A DNA stretch of 64,000 nt, taken from Spinacia oleracea. Lineage: Eukaryota; Streptophyta; Magnoliopsida; Caryophyllales; Amaranthaceae. Positions 10,738-20,638 of the stretch are shown here, piece after piece (position 1 is the stretch's first letter; each line of letters begins with the position of its first letter). Below the pieces are notes generated by a model. The model saw only the letters and a program-made list of their open reading frames with translations. It was not told where the DNA came from and made no database searches. The stretch spans positions 85,945,810 through 86,009,809 of the forward strand of contig NC_079489.1 in assembly GCF_020520425.1 (NCBI RefSeq), written 5' to 3'. A program made the position numbers and the translations under genes.

Positions 10738-12077
10738 TGAAGGAAATAATGCCCTTGGTCCAAGTATGCATTCTATGTTAAGTCTAATAAATGCGGTTCA
10801 GTATTAATTAACAAGTTAATAATTCAGTGAGATCAAGTGAGCTGAATGCCTAGCTAGAGGCCGCTTCAGTTCAAGTGGAATTAATGATATTAATCCACAG
10901 CTTACTCTTGACTGAACCCGTAGGGTCACACAAATAGTACGTAAACGGATCAAGTATTTAATGGCATTAAATACTCCATCTATGAATATTCGGAACCGAC
11001 GGATCTTGGTTTCAGTGGGAGCTAAGATCGTCACAGGCAAGAAATGAATACTCCGGAAACGATGATATTGCCGGAAACGGAAATATGGATCGTATCGGAA
11101 ATATGAATATTATCCAAGTCGTAGATGTTGCCGGAAACGGAAACATGGTACGTATCGGAAAATATTGTTGGAAATGGAAATATTACCAGAATCGGAAATA
11201 TTGCCGGAAACGGAAATATTGTCAGAATCGGAAATATTACCGGAATCGGAAAATAATTCCGGAAACGGAAATATTAAATATTTGTTCGAAACGGAAATTA
11301 ATTCCGGAATCGGAAATATTGAATATTGTTCGTATCGGAAATAGATTCCGGAAATGGAAATTTAATCGGAAGCGTATCGTACGAATTAGCATCGGACGAG
11401 GCCTGCCGGACGAAGGCCCAGCACGAAGCCAGGCCGTCGCCCAGCAAGCACGCACGCCACAGCCCAGCGCGCACAAGGCCACGCATGCGTGGGCCGCGCT
11501 GCGTGGGCTGCTGCTCGCATGCGTGGGCAGCCCTTGTGGCTGCCGTGTGTGTGTGAGTTTGAGCTCATGCGAGATTCCTGAATCTGCAAGAGTCAGTGTA
11601 TGATTAAATGTCTATTCCTATTGGATAAATTGATTAAGTAGAATTCATGTAGAATTCTAATTCCAATTAATTCGCATCCTACTAGGATTACGATTCCTTT
11701 TCCATAACTCTATAAATAAAGGCCTAGGGGTCATAATTTATACACAAGTTTCAAAGTATTCAAAAGTGAGTTTTTTGAGAGAAAATTCAAACACCCATCT
11801 TGCCCCAAAAGTGCCGAATTTTCTGAGTACCTTAAGGGCGATTCTAGTTGGTCAATCTTAAGGCGGATCCGGACGTGCTGTGGACTTTCTACGGAGGGAC
11901 GACACTTGGAGTCCTAAAAGACTTGTTCTTGTTCGGTTCGGGCGCAGCTAGGGAAGGCACGCAACAAAGAGTATGCATCTAAACTATGCTAAATGATTAT
12001 GTGTAAATAATATGTTTCCTGGGTTAATGGTTGTTTCCGCATGATCTATGTAATGTCATATGTATCATAACCTAACA
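10738..12077 (+). repeat. 3' LTR of copia element
   Basis: 1,340 bp, identical to 1,798-3,137 in every line compared. Followed by the duplication ATTCT at 12,078-12,082. Confidence 0.96.
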
Positions 12078-12082
12078 ATTCT

Positions 12083-13507
12083 TCGCACGATTTCAATTCG
12101 TAGATAAATCATCTTTGTATTTCTGAATTAATAATATATAAAGTAAGTTAATAATTTAACATTTAAATGTGAAAAAATAACATAGTAACTATGTAAAACA
12201 TATAGTTTCTATTATGCATCATACAATAACTCTTAGAATTAATGATGGTAAGATATTCGTAGAATTGCAGATATAGTTATTGTTATAGTCATATAGTTAC
12301 TGTCATAATAATATAATCACTCTTATTACTAATAACATAGAGAAAAAAAAGAACATAAAAAGAACAAAATGATAACATAGTAACTATTAAAAACATATAG
12401 TTACTATTATACATGATATAATATATTTTAATATTAATGATAGTCATATATTAGCAAAATTACATATATAGTTATTGTTATGATCGTATAGTTAATGTGA
12501 TCATAACATAATAACTATACCAAACATATAGATACTATTATACAAGATATATAGTACCTATAAATATTATTGATGATCATTTTGTCACAGAGTTGCAGAC
12601 ACAGTTGTTGTGATATAGTAACTTTATCCATAATATAGTAACTCGATCTATCACTAAAAATATAGAATATCATCAAAAACATGCACAGAACATAATAAAC
12701 TAACATAGTAACTATTTCAAATATATAGTAACTATTTCAAACAGATAGTAATTTAGCAACCGAGGAACTGTAGGCCCAATCCTTTTTCCAAATTCTTTCA
12801 TCGATTTGTAGAAGAGCACAAACCTTTTGGATTATAGTCACATAATCATGAAATTTATAGTCAAATATAGTCGATCATTATAACATACGATAAGAAAATG
12901 TTATAGTTAACATCGCATAGAAACTCTAAAAATTACACAGTACCTCTTTAAACCGTATAGTTACTGTATTACTCATATAGTTACTATTTAAAATCGTAAA
13001 GTCACTGATCGAATTCGCGAAGTGAAAACAATATTTCGGCAAAACACAAACGTTAATTTCTCCAAAACAACAAATATTTTCAATTTTAAATAAAAATAGA
13101 CTTAAAATTCTTTAAAACACAACAAACCGAGATGTGATCTTTCAAAATTCTTGCGAAGATTTGTAGACGAGCGCAAATTCTTCGATTTGGTTTCGGCAAC
13201 GACGAACCTCCTTCTTGATCTACCACTTCCTCCAATTTTTCTTCATCTAATAGATCCAATTGTGAGAATTATAAGATAATTACGAAGAAAATCGAACAAT
13301 ACCTAGAAATTTGGGCTAAATTTTGAAAAGCATAGAGAGAAATGAAGAGAGAGAAATGAAAGTGAAATAAACAGAATGCAGATCTGAAATTTTGAAAAAT
13401 AAAAAAGTTTAAAACGTATATAAATTGGGCTAGACACAAATCGCATTGAAATTCTACAAAACACATATTAACTCTTTAGAACATATAGTTACCGTAATAC
13501 GCATATA
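12083..13507. repeat. MULE-A copy 1 body between the two retrotransposons
   Basis: TATAGTAACT-type degenerate repeats continue here from before the copia insertion. They align with about 29,195-31,279 of copy 2, which is longer. Apart from the reading-frame remnant at 13,131-13,259 I see no gene. Confidence 0.75.
13131..13259 (-). pseudogene. conserved 43-codon reading-frame remnant of MULE-A
   Basis: On the minus strand 43 codons stay open and encode an acidic segment (LDLLDEEKLEE) followed by a basic Arg/Leu/Ile stretch. The equivalent segment of copy 2 (30,902-31,030) is also open over 43 codons. About seven codons differ, three of them synonymously. Together with the RG-rich remnant at the other end of the element it may mark the start of a protein of the parental element. 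Family unknown. Confidence 0.4.
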
Positions 13508-13512
13508 GTTAC

Positions 13513-13938
13513 TGTTTGGGCTCCCAATTGATTCTCTATTGGGCCACTAAGTCCAAAGCCCAATGGCTCTAAACAAACAGTATCAAACCCACCAATGGCT
13601 AGTCAGCCATCCATCAAGGCCCAAGGCCCAATAGCAATAAATGACCTATGGGCATTTATTGTGCAAACACTATAAATAGGCCGCCAAGGCTCACACCTCA
13701 AGGTACGTCGAATTTACCGCCTTAAGACTACTCTTCTAGAGAACTTCTCTCTAGAATCCGAGCATCATTCTTACTTAGGCATCGGAGGGGCTTTCCTCGG
13801 AAACACCCCCGAGGTTAGTAACTTTGCTATTGTGCAGGTGAATTCGGACTCCACTCATTCAAACAAGCAAGATCTTCAACACATACAAAAGGGCCTTCAT
13901 TCGAAGCCCATTGTTTCCATCTTTACAACACCGGAACA
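13513..13938 (+). repeat. 5' LTR of Tat gypsy element
   Basis: 426 bp, TG...CA, with TATAAATA at 13,671-13,678 as the likely TATA box. One difference (T for C at 13,815) from the 3' LTR. Confidence 0.95.
13671..13678 (+). promoter_or_regulatory. TATA box of Tat 5' LTR
   Basis: TATAAATA in the context CACTATAAATAGGCC, typical of plant LTR promoters. The duplicate is at 24,633-24,640. Confidence 0.65.
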
Positions 13939-13940
13939 AT

Positions 13941-13959
13941 TTGGCGCCGTCTGTGGGGA
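13941..13959 (+). other. Tat gypsy primer binding site
   Basis: TTGGCGCCGTCTGTGGGG begins two bases after the 5' LTR. TGGCGCC followed by a GT-rich stretch is the form common in Athila/Tat elements. I do not assign the tRNA. Confidence 0.7.
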
Positions 13960-14008
13960 AGAACACTTCAAAGCCTTTGAAAGACATCAATCACCTCTTT
14001 CCGCGAAA

Positions 14009-16963
14009 ATGGTGAACGATGTTGTTAACAACAATGACGACGATATGATGGTGCGGTCAGATTCAGAATCTGACCAAGAGGGGCACCCTCAATCGATGGC
14101 GAGGTCACAGCCAAGCAGAGCTACGACCGCCACAAATGCAGGACCTCCGATTCCAACTAGGGAAGAGCTCACTGCGGCCATGACCATCATGCAAAACTTC
14201 CTCTTCAATGAGAAGCAGCAAGGGCTGGAAAATGACCGCAGAGAAGAGAGGAGGACCAGGCGAAGGCTGAACGAGCCACCCAGTGTGGAAGTGTCCAGAC
14301 CCGAACGAGAACTCCTTCCCTTGACAGGTACACACTTGACGTCGAGGTGGATGGAAAGCACGTGGGACACCCAAAAAAGGGCACAACGGCAACCAGATTG
14401 GTTTGCGAGACCATCGCCTACTCCAACAGCTCTCCAAAGCGAATCAACTACTCGTAACACTCGGATCCGAAGCTCGGTGCTCAGCAGGTTGAGACCCTCG
14501 GTCCATTCAAGGTTAAGACCTTCGATCCATACGAGACTCGGGGTAGGTGAGTCGAGCAGGTCTGGCGAACGACCCGAGGTCAGTAGCCGAGAAAGAAGAA
14601 GAGACAGGAGGCATGATCGAACCCCTAGCCCCCATCGTACGCCCGAGCGTTCTAATCACAGAACCTCGGCAAACGAAGGCATCAGGGCTAGACTCGGGAA
14701 AAGAATCATGACTCCTACGTCATCCCCTTTCTCGGACGAGTTGATCATGGAAGAAATACCGAAAGTAAGACTGCCAGCGCACCTAACCTACAGCGGAATC
14801 ACAGATCCGAGGGATCATGTCATCTCATACGAACAGCAAATGTTCTTGAGTCCCTACTCCGAAGCATGTTGGTGTAAATACTTCCCAACCACGCTAACCG
14901 GAGTGGCGGGAGAGTGGTTTAGATCGCTGCCGAAGGGATCGATCAAGAGCTGGAAAAAGCTGAAAAAGAGATTCTGCACACAGTTCGTGAGCAACAATCG
15001 CCCCGAGCGAACCACAGCAGAACTGACCTCAATCCAACAAGAAAAAGACGAAAGTCTGAGAGAATTCATGGCCAGATTCATGAAAGAATCAACAAACATA
15101 CCAAACTTGCAGCCAGACGTGGCCATCTTCGCCTTGAAGCACGCGCTCCAGGAAGGGAAGTTCCGTGACGAACTCTCAATGAAGAACCCCTCCAAAATAG
15201 CTGACGTGCTCCAAATGGCCGATGCGTTCATCAGAACCGAAGAGTTCAACAAGGCCGCTGCAAAATTGAAGGGATCGTCAGATCCGAGGGACACAAAGAA
15301 TAACCAGAGCAGGCCCGAGGGCGGCTCAAGGAAAGGGAAAGAGAAAGTAGGAGCTAGAGAGATGAGCCCGAAGAAAGACGGGAGAAGGGGTGAACTTCAA
15401 CCCAAATACACCAACTACACTCCACTAGCTCTGCCCCGAAAAGAGATATTTAGCCTCAACAGAAATGATGAAAAGTGGAAACTACCGGGGAAGCTCAAGT
15501 CCAACCCAGCTCGGAGAAACAAGAACAAGTGGTGCGAGTTCCATGATGACTTCGGTCACCATACCGAAGAGTGCAACTCGCTGAAAGACAACATTGAGGA
15601 CCTCGTTCGCCGAGGCTACCTGAAACAGTACTTGTTAGACCGAAGGGAGGAAAAAGAAAAGGCCGCAAGCGGCAAACAACACGAGCAACCCCAGAAAAGG
15701 GTCTACGAAGCAACAGGGCACAAGAAAAATGACATCATAGTGGTGTTCGGGGGACAGAAGTCTGGCCAGGCCAGCAAAAAACACCTAAGAGCCCTCTCCC
15801 ATCGGGTCAACTTCAGCGCGGTTGGAGACAACCAACCACACCCCCCGAACATGACCTTCACTGCTGATGATTGCTTCGGAGTCCAGTACAAACATGACGA
15901 TCCTCTGGTCATTTCCATGGACCTCAACAACCACAACGTACATCGAGTGTTAGTCGACGGAGGAAGTGCCGTCAACATCATCTTCAGAAACTGCTTCGAG
16001 CAGCTGATCCTCGAAGAACCAGAGGAAGCACTGACGAAAGTCAGTTATCCTCTGATCGGATTCAACGGATCCGCAGCTATCCCTCGAGGAAAGATCACCC
16101 TGCCAGTCACAGTGGGCGAAGGCCAGGCAGCAAAAACCCTTCGGGACGAATTCTTGGTGATGGACTGCGACTCCGTATACAACGTAATCATGGGGAGAAC
16201 CATGATTCACAAGATGCAAGCAGTCCCCTCCACATACCACCAGCTGATGATATACGTCTCGGATGCAGGATTCGCCGAACGAATCAGAGGTGATCAAGAA
16301 GTGGCGAGAAGAACCTGCCACACTGCTGTCCGAAAGCCCAAACTAGGGGACGGCCCCGAGGAGGAAAAAGGAGCTACGGGAGAGGAAAGCGAGGCAAAAA
16401 GGAGAAGAGCAAGCACGAGCAGCTTGTCTCCCGCGGAAGTTGATGCTCGCCCCGAAACCCTATCCCCCGAACCGGATCAAGAAATGGAGGATATCTTCCT
16501 CGAAGATGATTCAGACAGGAGCGTCCGAATAGGCAAGGGCCTAAGCTCGGGGCTCCGAATCGATTTGATCCGATTACTCAGGGATCATAAAGACATCTTT
16601 GCATGGTCAGCAGCAGATATGCCAGGGATAAATCCGAAGCTGATTTGTCACAAGCTGGATGTCAACGCTGAAGCTCGGCCAATCAAGCAAAAAAAGAGAA
16701 ATTACTCCTCGGAGAAAAACAAAGCCATCGCCGAGGAGGTTAAAAAGTTGCAAGAGGCCGGATTCATCGAACCATGCATGTATCCGAAGTGGCTGGCCAA
16801 CGTGGTGATGGTCAAGAAAGCGAACGGCTCATGGCGAATGTGCGTAGATTTCACAGATCTGAACCGAGCCTGCCCCAAAGACTGCTATCCCCTGCCAAGG
16901 ATAGATCAACTGGTTGACTCCACCAGCGGCCATGCACTGCTCAGTATTCATGCACCCCGATGA
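14009..16963 (+). CDS. Tat gypsy Gag, protease and start of reverse transcriptase (truncated by frameshift)
   Basis: The frame is open from inside the LTR, but the first ATG after the primer site is at 14,009, giving about 984 residues. In order: a long Arg/Ser-rich N-terminal part; the retrotransposon Gag core (WFRSLPKGSIKSWKKLKKRF); a Cys/His cluster (CEFHDDFGHHTEEC); the aspartic protease motif VDGGSAVNII; then the start of reverse transcriptase up to LPRIDQLVDSTSGHALLS. The frame is lost at about 16,944-16,950 and stops at 16,961-16,963. At the break, the segment that carries the first catalytic aspartate (motif A) in this family is missing, and the following bases continue the enzyme in another frame. 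Confidence 0.9.
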   Translation: MVNDVVNNNDDDMMVRSDSESDQEGHPQSMARSQPSRATTATNAGPPIPTREELTAAMTIMQNFLFNEKQQGLENDRREERRTRRRLNEPPSVEVSRPERELLPLTGTHLTSRWMESTWDTQKRAQRQPDWFARPSPTPTALQSESTTRNTRIRSSVLSRLRPSVHSRLRPSIHTRLGVGESSRSGERPEVSSRERRRDRRHDRTPSPHRTPERSNHRTSANEGIRARLGKRIMTPTSSPFSDELIMEEIPKVRLPAHLTYSGITDPRDHVISYEQQMFLSPYSEACWCKYFPTTLTGVAGEWFRSLPKGSIKSWKKLKKRFCTQFVSNNRPERTTAELTSIQQEKDESLREFMARFMKESTNIPNLQPDVAIFALKHALQEGKFRDELSMKNPSKIADVLQMADAFIRTEEFNKAAAKLKGSSDPRDTKNNQSRPEGGSRKGKEKVGAREMSPKKDGRRGELQPKYTNYTPLALPRKEIFSLNRNDEKWKLPGKLKSNPARRNKNKWCEFHDDFGHHTEECNSLKDNIEDLVRRGYLKQYLLDRREEKEKAASGKQHEQPQKRVYEATGHKKNDIIVVFGGQKSGQASKKHLRALSHRVNFSAVGDNQPHPPNMTFTADDCFGVQYKHDDPLVISMDLNNHNVHRVLVDGGSAVNIIFRNCFEQLILEEPEEALTKVSYPLIGFNGSAAIPRGKITLPVTVGEGQAAKTLRDEFLVMDCDSVYNVIMGRTMIHKMQAVPSTYHQLMIYVSDAGFAERIRGDQEVARRTCHTAVRKPKLGDGPEEEKGATGEESEAKRRRASTSSLSPAEVDARPETLSPEPDQEMEDIFLEDDSDRSVRIGKGLSSGLRIDLIRLLRDHKDIFAWSAADMPGINPKLICHKLDVNAEARPIKQKKRNYSSEKNKAIAEEVKKLQEAGFIEPCMYPKWLANVVMVKKANGSWRMCVDFTDLNRACPKDCYPLPRIDQLVDSTSGHALLSIHAPR

Positions 16964-19730
16964 CAGGGCAAAGACAGCGTTCATCACAAGCGCAGGAGTG
17001 TTCAACTACAAAATGATGCCTTTCGGCTTGAAAAATGCCGGAGCCACCTACCAGAGGTTAGTTGACCACGTCTTCGCCGACCAGAAAGGGAGGAATGTGG
17101 AGGTCTACGTGGATGACTCCATCGTAAAAAGCATCAAGGAGGAAGACCATGTCAAAGACTTGGCAGAGACCTTCGGAAATCTGAGAAAATACAGCATGAA
17201 GCTGAACCCAAAAAAATGCGTCTTCGGGGTGAAGTCAGGGAAGTTCCTCGGATTCATGGTGAGCGAAAGAGGAATTGATGCGAACCCAGACAAAGTCCAA
17301 GCGGCATTGGATTTACCCGAGCCGAAGACCAAGAGAGATGTGCAGAGGCTAACCGGCAGGTTAGCCGCACTAACAAGGTTCATATCAAAAGCCTCGGACA
17401 AGGGAGCTCCCTTCTTCAAGGCACTGAAACCAAAGAACCTCCCCGGAGGAGAAGCAGAACCAGTCAAGAAAAAGGGGGTCCCGAGGAAAGTGGATCCCGA
17501 ACTAATATGGGAACAGGAGCAAAAAGAAGCTTTCCAGCAACTCAGAGCCCACCTAGCTCAACTGCCGACACTGGCCAGACCAAAGGAGGGGGAAACCCTG
17601 TACCTATATGTCGCAGTTAGCCCTGGAACCGTCAGCGCAGTGCTTCTTCGGGAAGAAGAAAGGAAGCAACAGCCAATCTACTTCACCAGCCGAACACTCA
17701 CAGGGGCCGAAACCCGGTACCCACTCATCGAGAAAGTCGCATATGCAGTAGTGGTAGCTGCCCGAAAACTGAGGCCATACTTCGACTCCCACCAGATCAC
17801 AGTGCTAACTGACCAACCGCTCGAAAGAGTACTCGACAAAATAGAGAGGTCAGGAAGATTGGCTGCCTGGGCCTTCGAACTATCAGAGTTCGGCATCAAA
17901 TATCAGCCGAGGACAGCAATCAAAGCACAAGCATTGGCAGACTTCTTGGCCGAGTGCTCATACCAGGAAATGTTGGATGATACGAAAAGCACTTGGGAGG
18001 TCTTCACTGACGGATCTTCCACAATAAACGGCTCAGGGGCAGGAGTTGTACTGATCCCCCCGACGGGGAAAAGCATAGAGTATGCATTGAAGTTCGGCTT
18101 CAAAGCAACCAACAACGAGGCCGAATACGAGGCCGCAATCGCAGGGATAGAGCTTTGTTTATCCCTGGAGGCCGAACATGTTCGCCTCAAAACTGATTCC
18201 CAGCTTGTAGCCAACCAGATCCGAGGGGAGTATGAGGCCAAATGGCCCAGCATGACAGCCTATTTAGCAAAAATTAAATCCTTAACGTCAAAGTTAAGAT
18301 CCTTTGAAGTCATCCTCATTCCCCGAGGACAGAACACGCAAGCAGACGCGCTGTCAAAACTCGCAAGCTCAACACTCATCGACCTAAACAGGTCGGTCCA
18401 CGTGGAAGTTCACCAAGAGAGAAGCATCGACTTGCTACCCACCACAGTATGCAGCTTACGTACCGAACCTAGCTGGATGGACGCAGTAGTTGCATACAAA
18501 GAAAGGGGAGAACTCCCCGAAGATAAGCTGCAAGCGAGAAAACTGAAAAGATTCAACAGATGGTTCATCATCAGCGCCGAAGGAGAGCTCATGAGGAAAT
18601 CATTCTCTGCTCCGCTGCTAAAATGTGTGGGTCCAACAGACGCTGACTACATCCTAAGGGAAATCCACCTCGGGATATGCGGAAACCACATTGGAGGTAG
18701 GACATTAGCACATAAAGCCCTTCGGGCTGGGTACTGGTGGCCCACTATGGTTTCCGAGGCAAAGCAGATGGCAAGGAAATGCGAGAAGTGCCAAAAGTTC
18801 GCACCAGCCATCCATCAACCAGCTCAAACCCTACAATCAACACTGTATCCCTTACCATTCGCACAGTGGGGGTTAGACATCATTGGTCCCTTCCCCTCAG
18901 CGACGAACCAGAAGAAGTGGTTGATTGTAGGAGTCGACTATTTTAGCAAATGGATCGAAGCCGAAGCTGTCTCCTCCATCACCGAACCTCAGGTCCGCAA
19001 GTTCATATGGCAGAACATCATCACAAGGTTCGGCATACCAAGACTGATGGTCTTCGACCACGGGAAACAGTTCGACAACACCCCGTTGCAAAAGTGGTGC
19101 AAACAGTTCGGCATACACCTAGCATACTCGGCAGTCTGTCACCCACAAAGCAACGGGCAAGCCGAAGCTGCTAACAAACTCATCCTCAACGCACTCAAGA
19201 AAAGAGTCGAGGATGACAAAAATAAATGGTTAGAAGAGCTACCCGGAACGCTATGGTCCCTTCGGACCACTGAAAAAGAAGCTACCGGACAAACACCGTT
19301 CCACCTTGTATACGGATCCGAAGCTGTAATTCCTGTGGAAATCGGAACAGAAAGCCTGAGGATCCAGGCATACAACAGGTATGATGGGCTACAAGGAGAA
19401 AGCAACAATCAACTTCTATCCGAAGCTCTAGATCTACTGGACGAAGCTCGGAACGATGCAAGGACACTCAACGCAGCCTATTTGCAGAGGGTCAACAAGC
19501 ATTACAACCGAAGAGTCAACGCCAGACCCCTAAAAGTCGGTGATCTAGTACTCAGAAACGCCGCCTCGGTTCAGAAAGGACGGATCCATGGCAAACTCTC
19601 AGCCACTTGGGAAGGACCATACATCATCCATTCCGAAAAAAGGCCAGGCACGTATATGCTGAAACAGTTAGATGGAACAATTCTGAAGAACCATTGGAAT
19701 ACCGATGTTCTCAAGAAATATTTTGTATGA
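16950..19730 (+). pseudogene. Tat gypsy remainder of Pol: reverse transcriptase, two RNase H domains, integrase
   Basis: The frame resumes at FMHPDDRAKTAF just after the deletion and is open to the TGA at 19,728. Seen in order: the fingers/palm with YVDD at 17,106-17,117; a Ty3-type RNase H (YVAVSPGTVSAVLL onward); a second RNase H-like domain beginning VFTDGSS near 18,000 with the NNEAEYEA motif; an integrase with HHCC finger near 18,660-18,800, LDIIG near 18,874 and the later Asp and Glu positions; and a GPY-type C-terminus near 19,610. The duplicated RNase H is diagnostic for Tat. With no start codon linked to Gag and motif A missing, this copy cannot make an active polymerase. Confidence 0.9.
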
Positions 19731-20124
19731 TCTCTGTCTGTAAACCAAGTAAGTTGTTTAATGAGAAGAGGAAAGCCATTTGGCACCATGTGTTTCATTG
19801 AACTCATCTCTATATTTATTGTCCCCTTATATATATATGCAGCCTCGGATCTGATCAATCCGAGACTAAAAACAGGTTGACTTTGTCCATTCCTTGATAA
19901 AATGCAAGAAATGACCAAATCATACACTTCAGGGAACCGTCCAGAATCCTCGGATTCGCGGTACCCTAATAAAATTTGTTCGCAACAAACAGTCGCTCGA
20001 ATCAAGTTATAAAACTCCGGCTCAGATCCACGGATCGCCGAAGGCATAACTAAAGAGGCAGACTAGCGATCTCTTGCCCAGGTTTCCGAACCACAAGAGA
20101 TCGGAAGAACAATCCAAACCTCTG
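19731..20124 (+). other. Tat gypsy region after pol, no gene seen
   Basis: About 390 bp of non-coding sequence between the pol stop and the tandem array. Confidence 0.5.
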
Positions 20125-20445
20125 AGCAGATCGACGGATTTGAAGAGTCTGGAAACTAAAGAGTCTCTTAGCAGATCTACGGATTTGAAGAACTCGCAAA
20201 ACTAAAGAGTCTCTTAGCAGATCTTCGGATTTGAAGAACTCGCAAAACTAAAGAGTCTCTTAGCAGATCTACGGATTTGAAGAACTCGCAAAACTAAAGA
20301 GTCTCTTAGCAGATCTACGGATTTGAAGAACTCGCAAAGTCAAAGAGCCTCTTAGCAGATCTACGGATTTGAAGAGCTCGCAAGGTCAAAAGGTTTTTAG
20401 CAAGTCTACAGAAAGAGGAGCTCGAGAAATCTACGGATTTAAAGA
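20125..20445 (+). repeat. 46-bp tandem array in Tat gypsy 3' region
   Basis: Unit starts at 20,125, 20,170, 20,216, 20,262, 20,308, 20,354 and a degenerate one at 20,399. The core reads AGCAGATCTACGGATTTGAA, then GAACTCGC and AAAGAGTCTCTT. Central units are nearly identical, while outer units are diverged and slightly short. Tandem arrays at this place are known in Tat/Ogre-type elements and can seed satellites. Confidence 0.93.
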
Positions 20446-20638
20446 CCTAAAAATTGCGAAAGAACAAGTTAAAATCGGCAGCCATCAACAGACAATACCG
20501 GCCTACCGAAGTACTAAAGAAAACAAAAAAGAAATAAGTACAACGCAGCGCCGAGGCAAAAGGGGGGAAAGGCAAGCACATGTTCGGAAGTCCTCAACTG
20601 GAACCGACCGACTCTGAAGAAGACGACTGCCCGAATCC

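Larger units (their letters stand above)
1798..12077 (+). mobile_element. intact Ty1/copia LTR retrotransposon
   Basis: A complete element of 10,280 bp. It has two 1,340-bp LTRs (TG...CA) that I found identical on line-by-line comparison, and a 5-bp duplication ATTCT. An initiator-Met-tRNA-like primer site follows the left LTR and a purine-rich tract (AAGTGGGAGA) precedes the right LTR. A single uninterrupted gag-pol frame lies at 5,938-9,873. It sits inside MULE-A copy 1. Every cis signal and catalytic motif I can check is present, so the insertion is recent and the element is potentially autonomous. Activity is inferred, not shown. A diverged relative lies at the right edge of the window. 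Confidence 0.95.

Noticed and set aside
13832..14008. In-frame extension of the Tat Gag frame into the LTR
   Set aside because: It crosses the LTR end and primer site without an ATG start; the ATG at 14,009 is the first suitable one.
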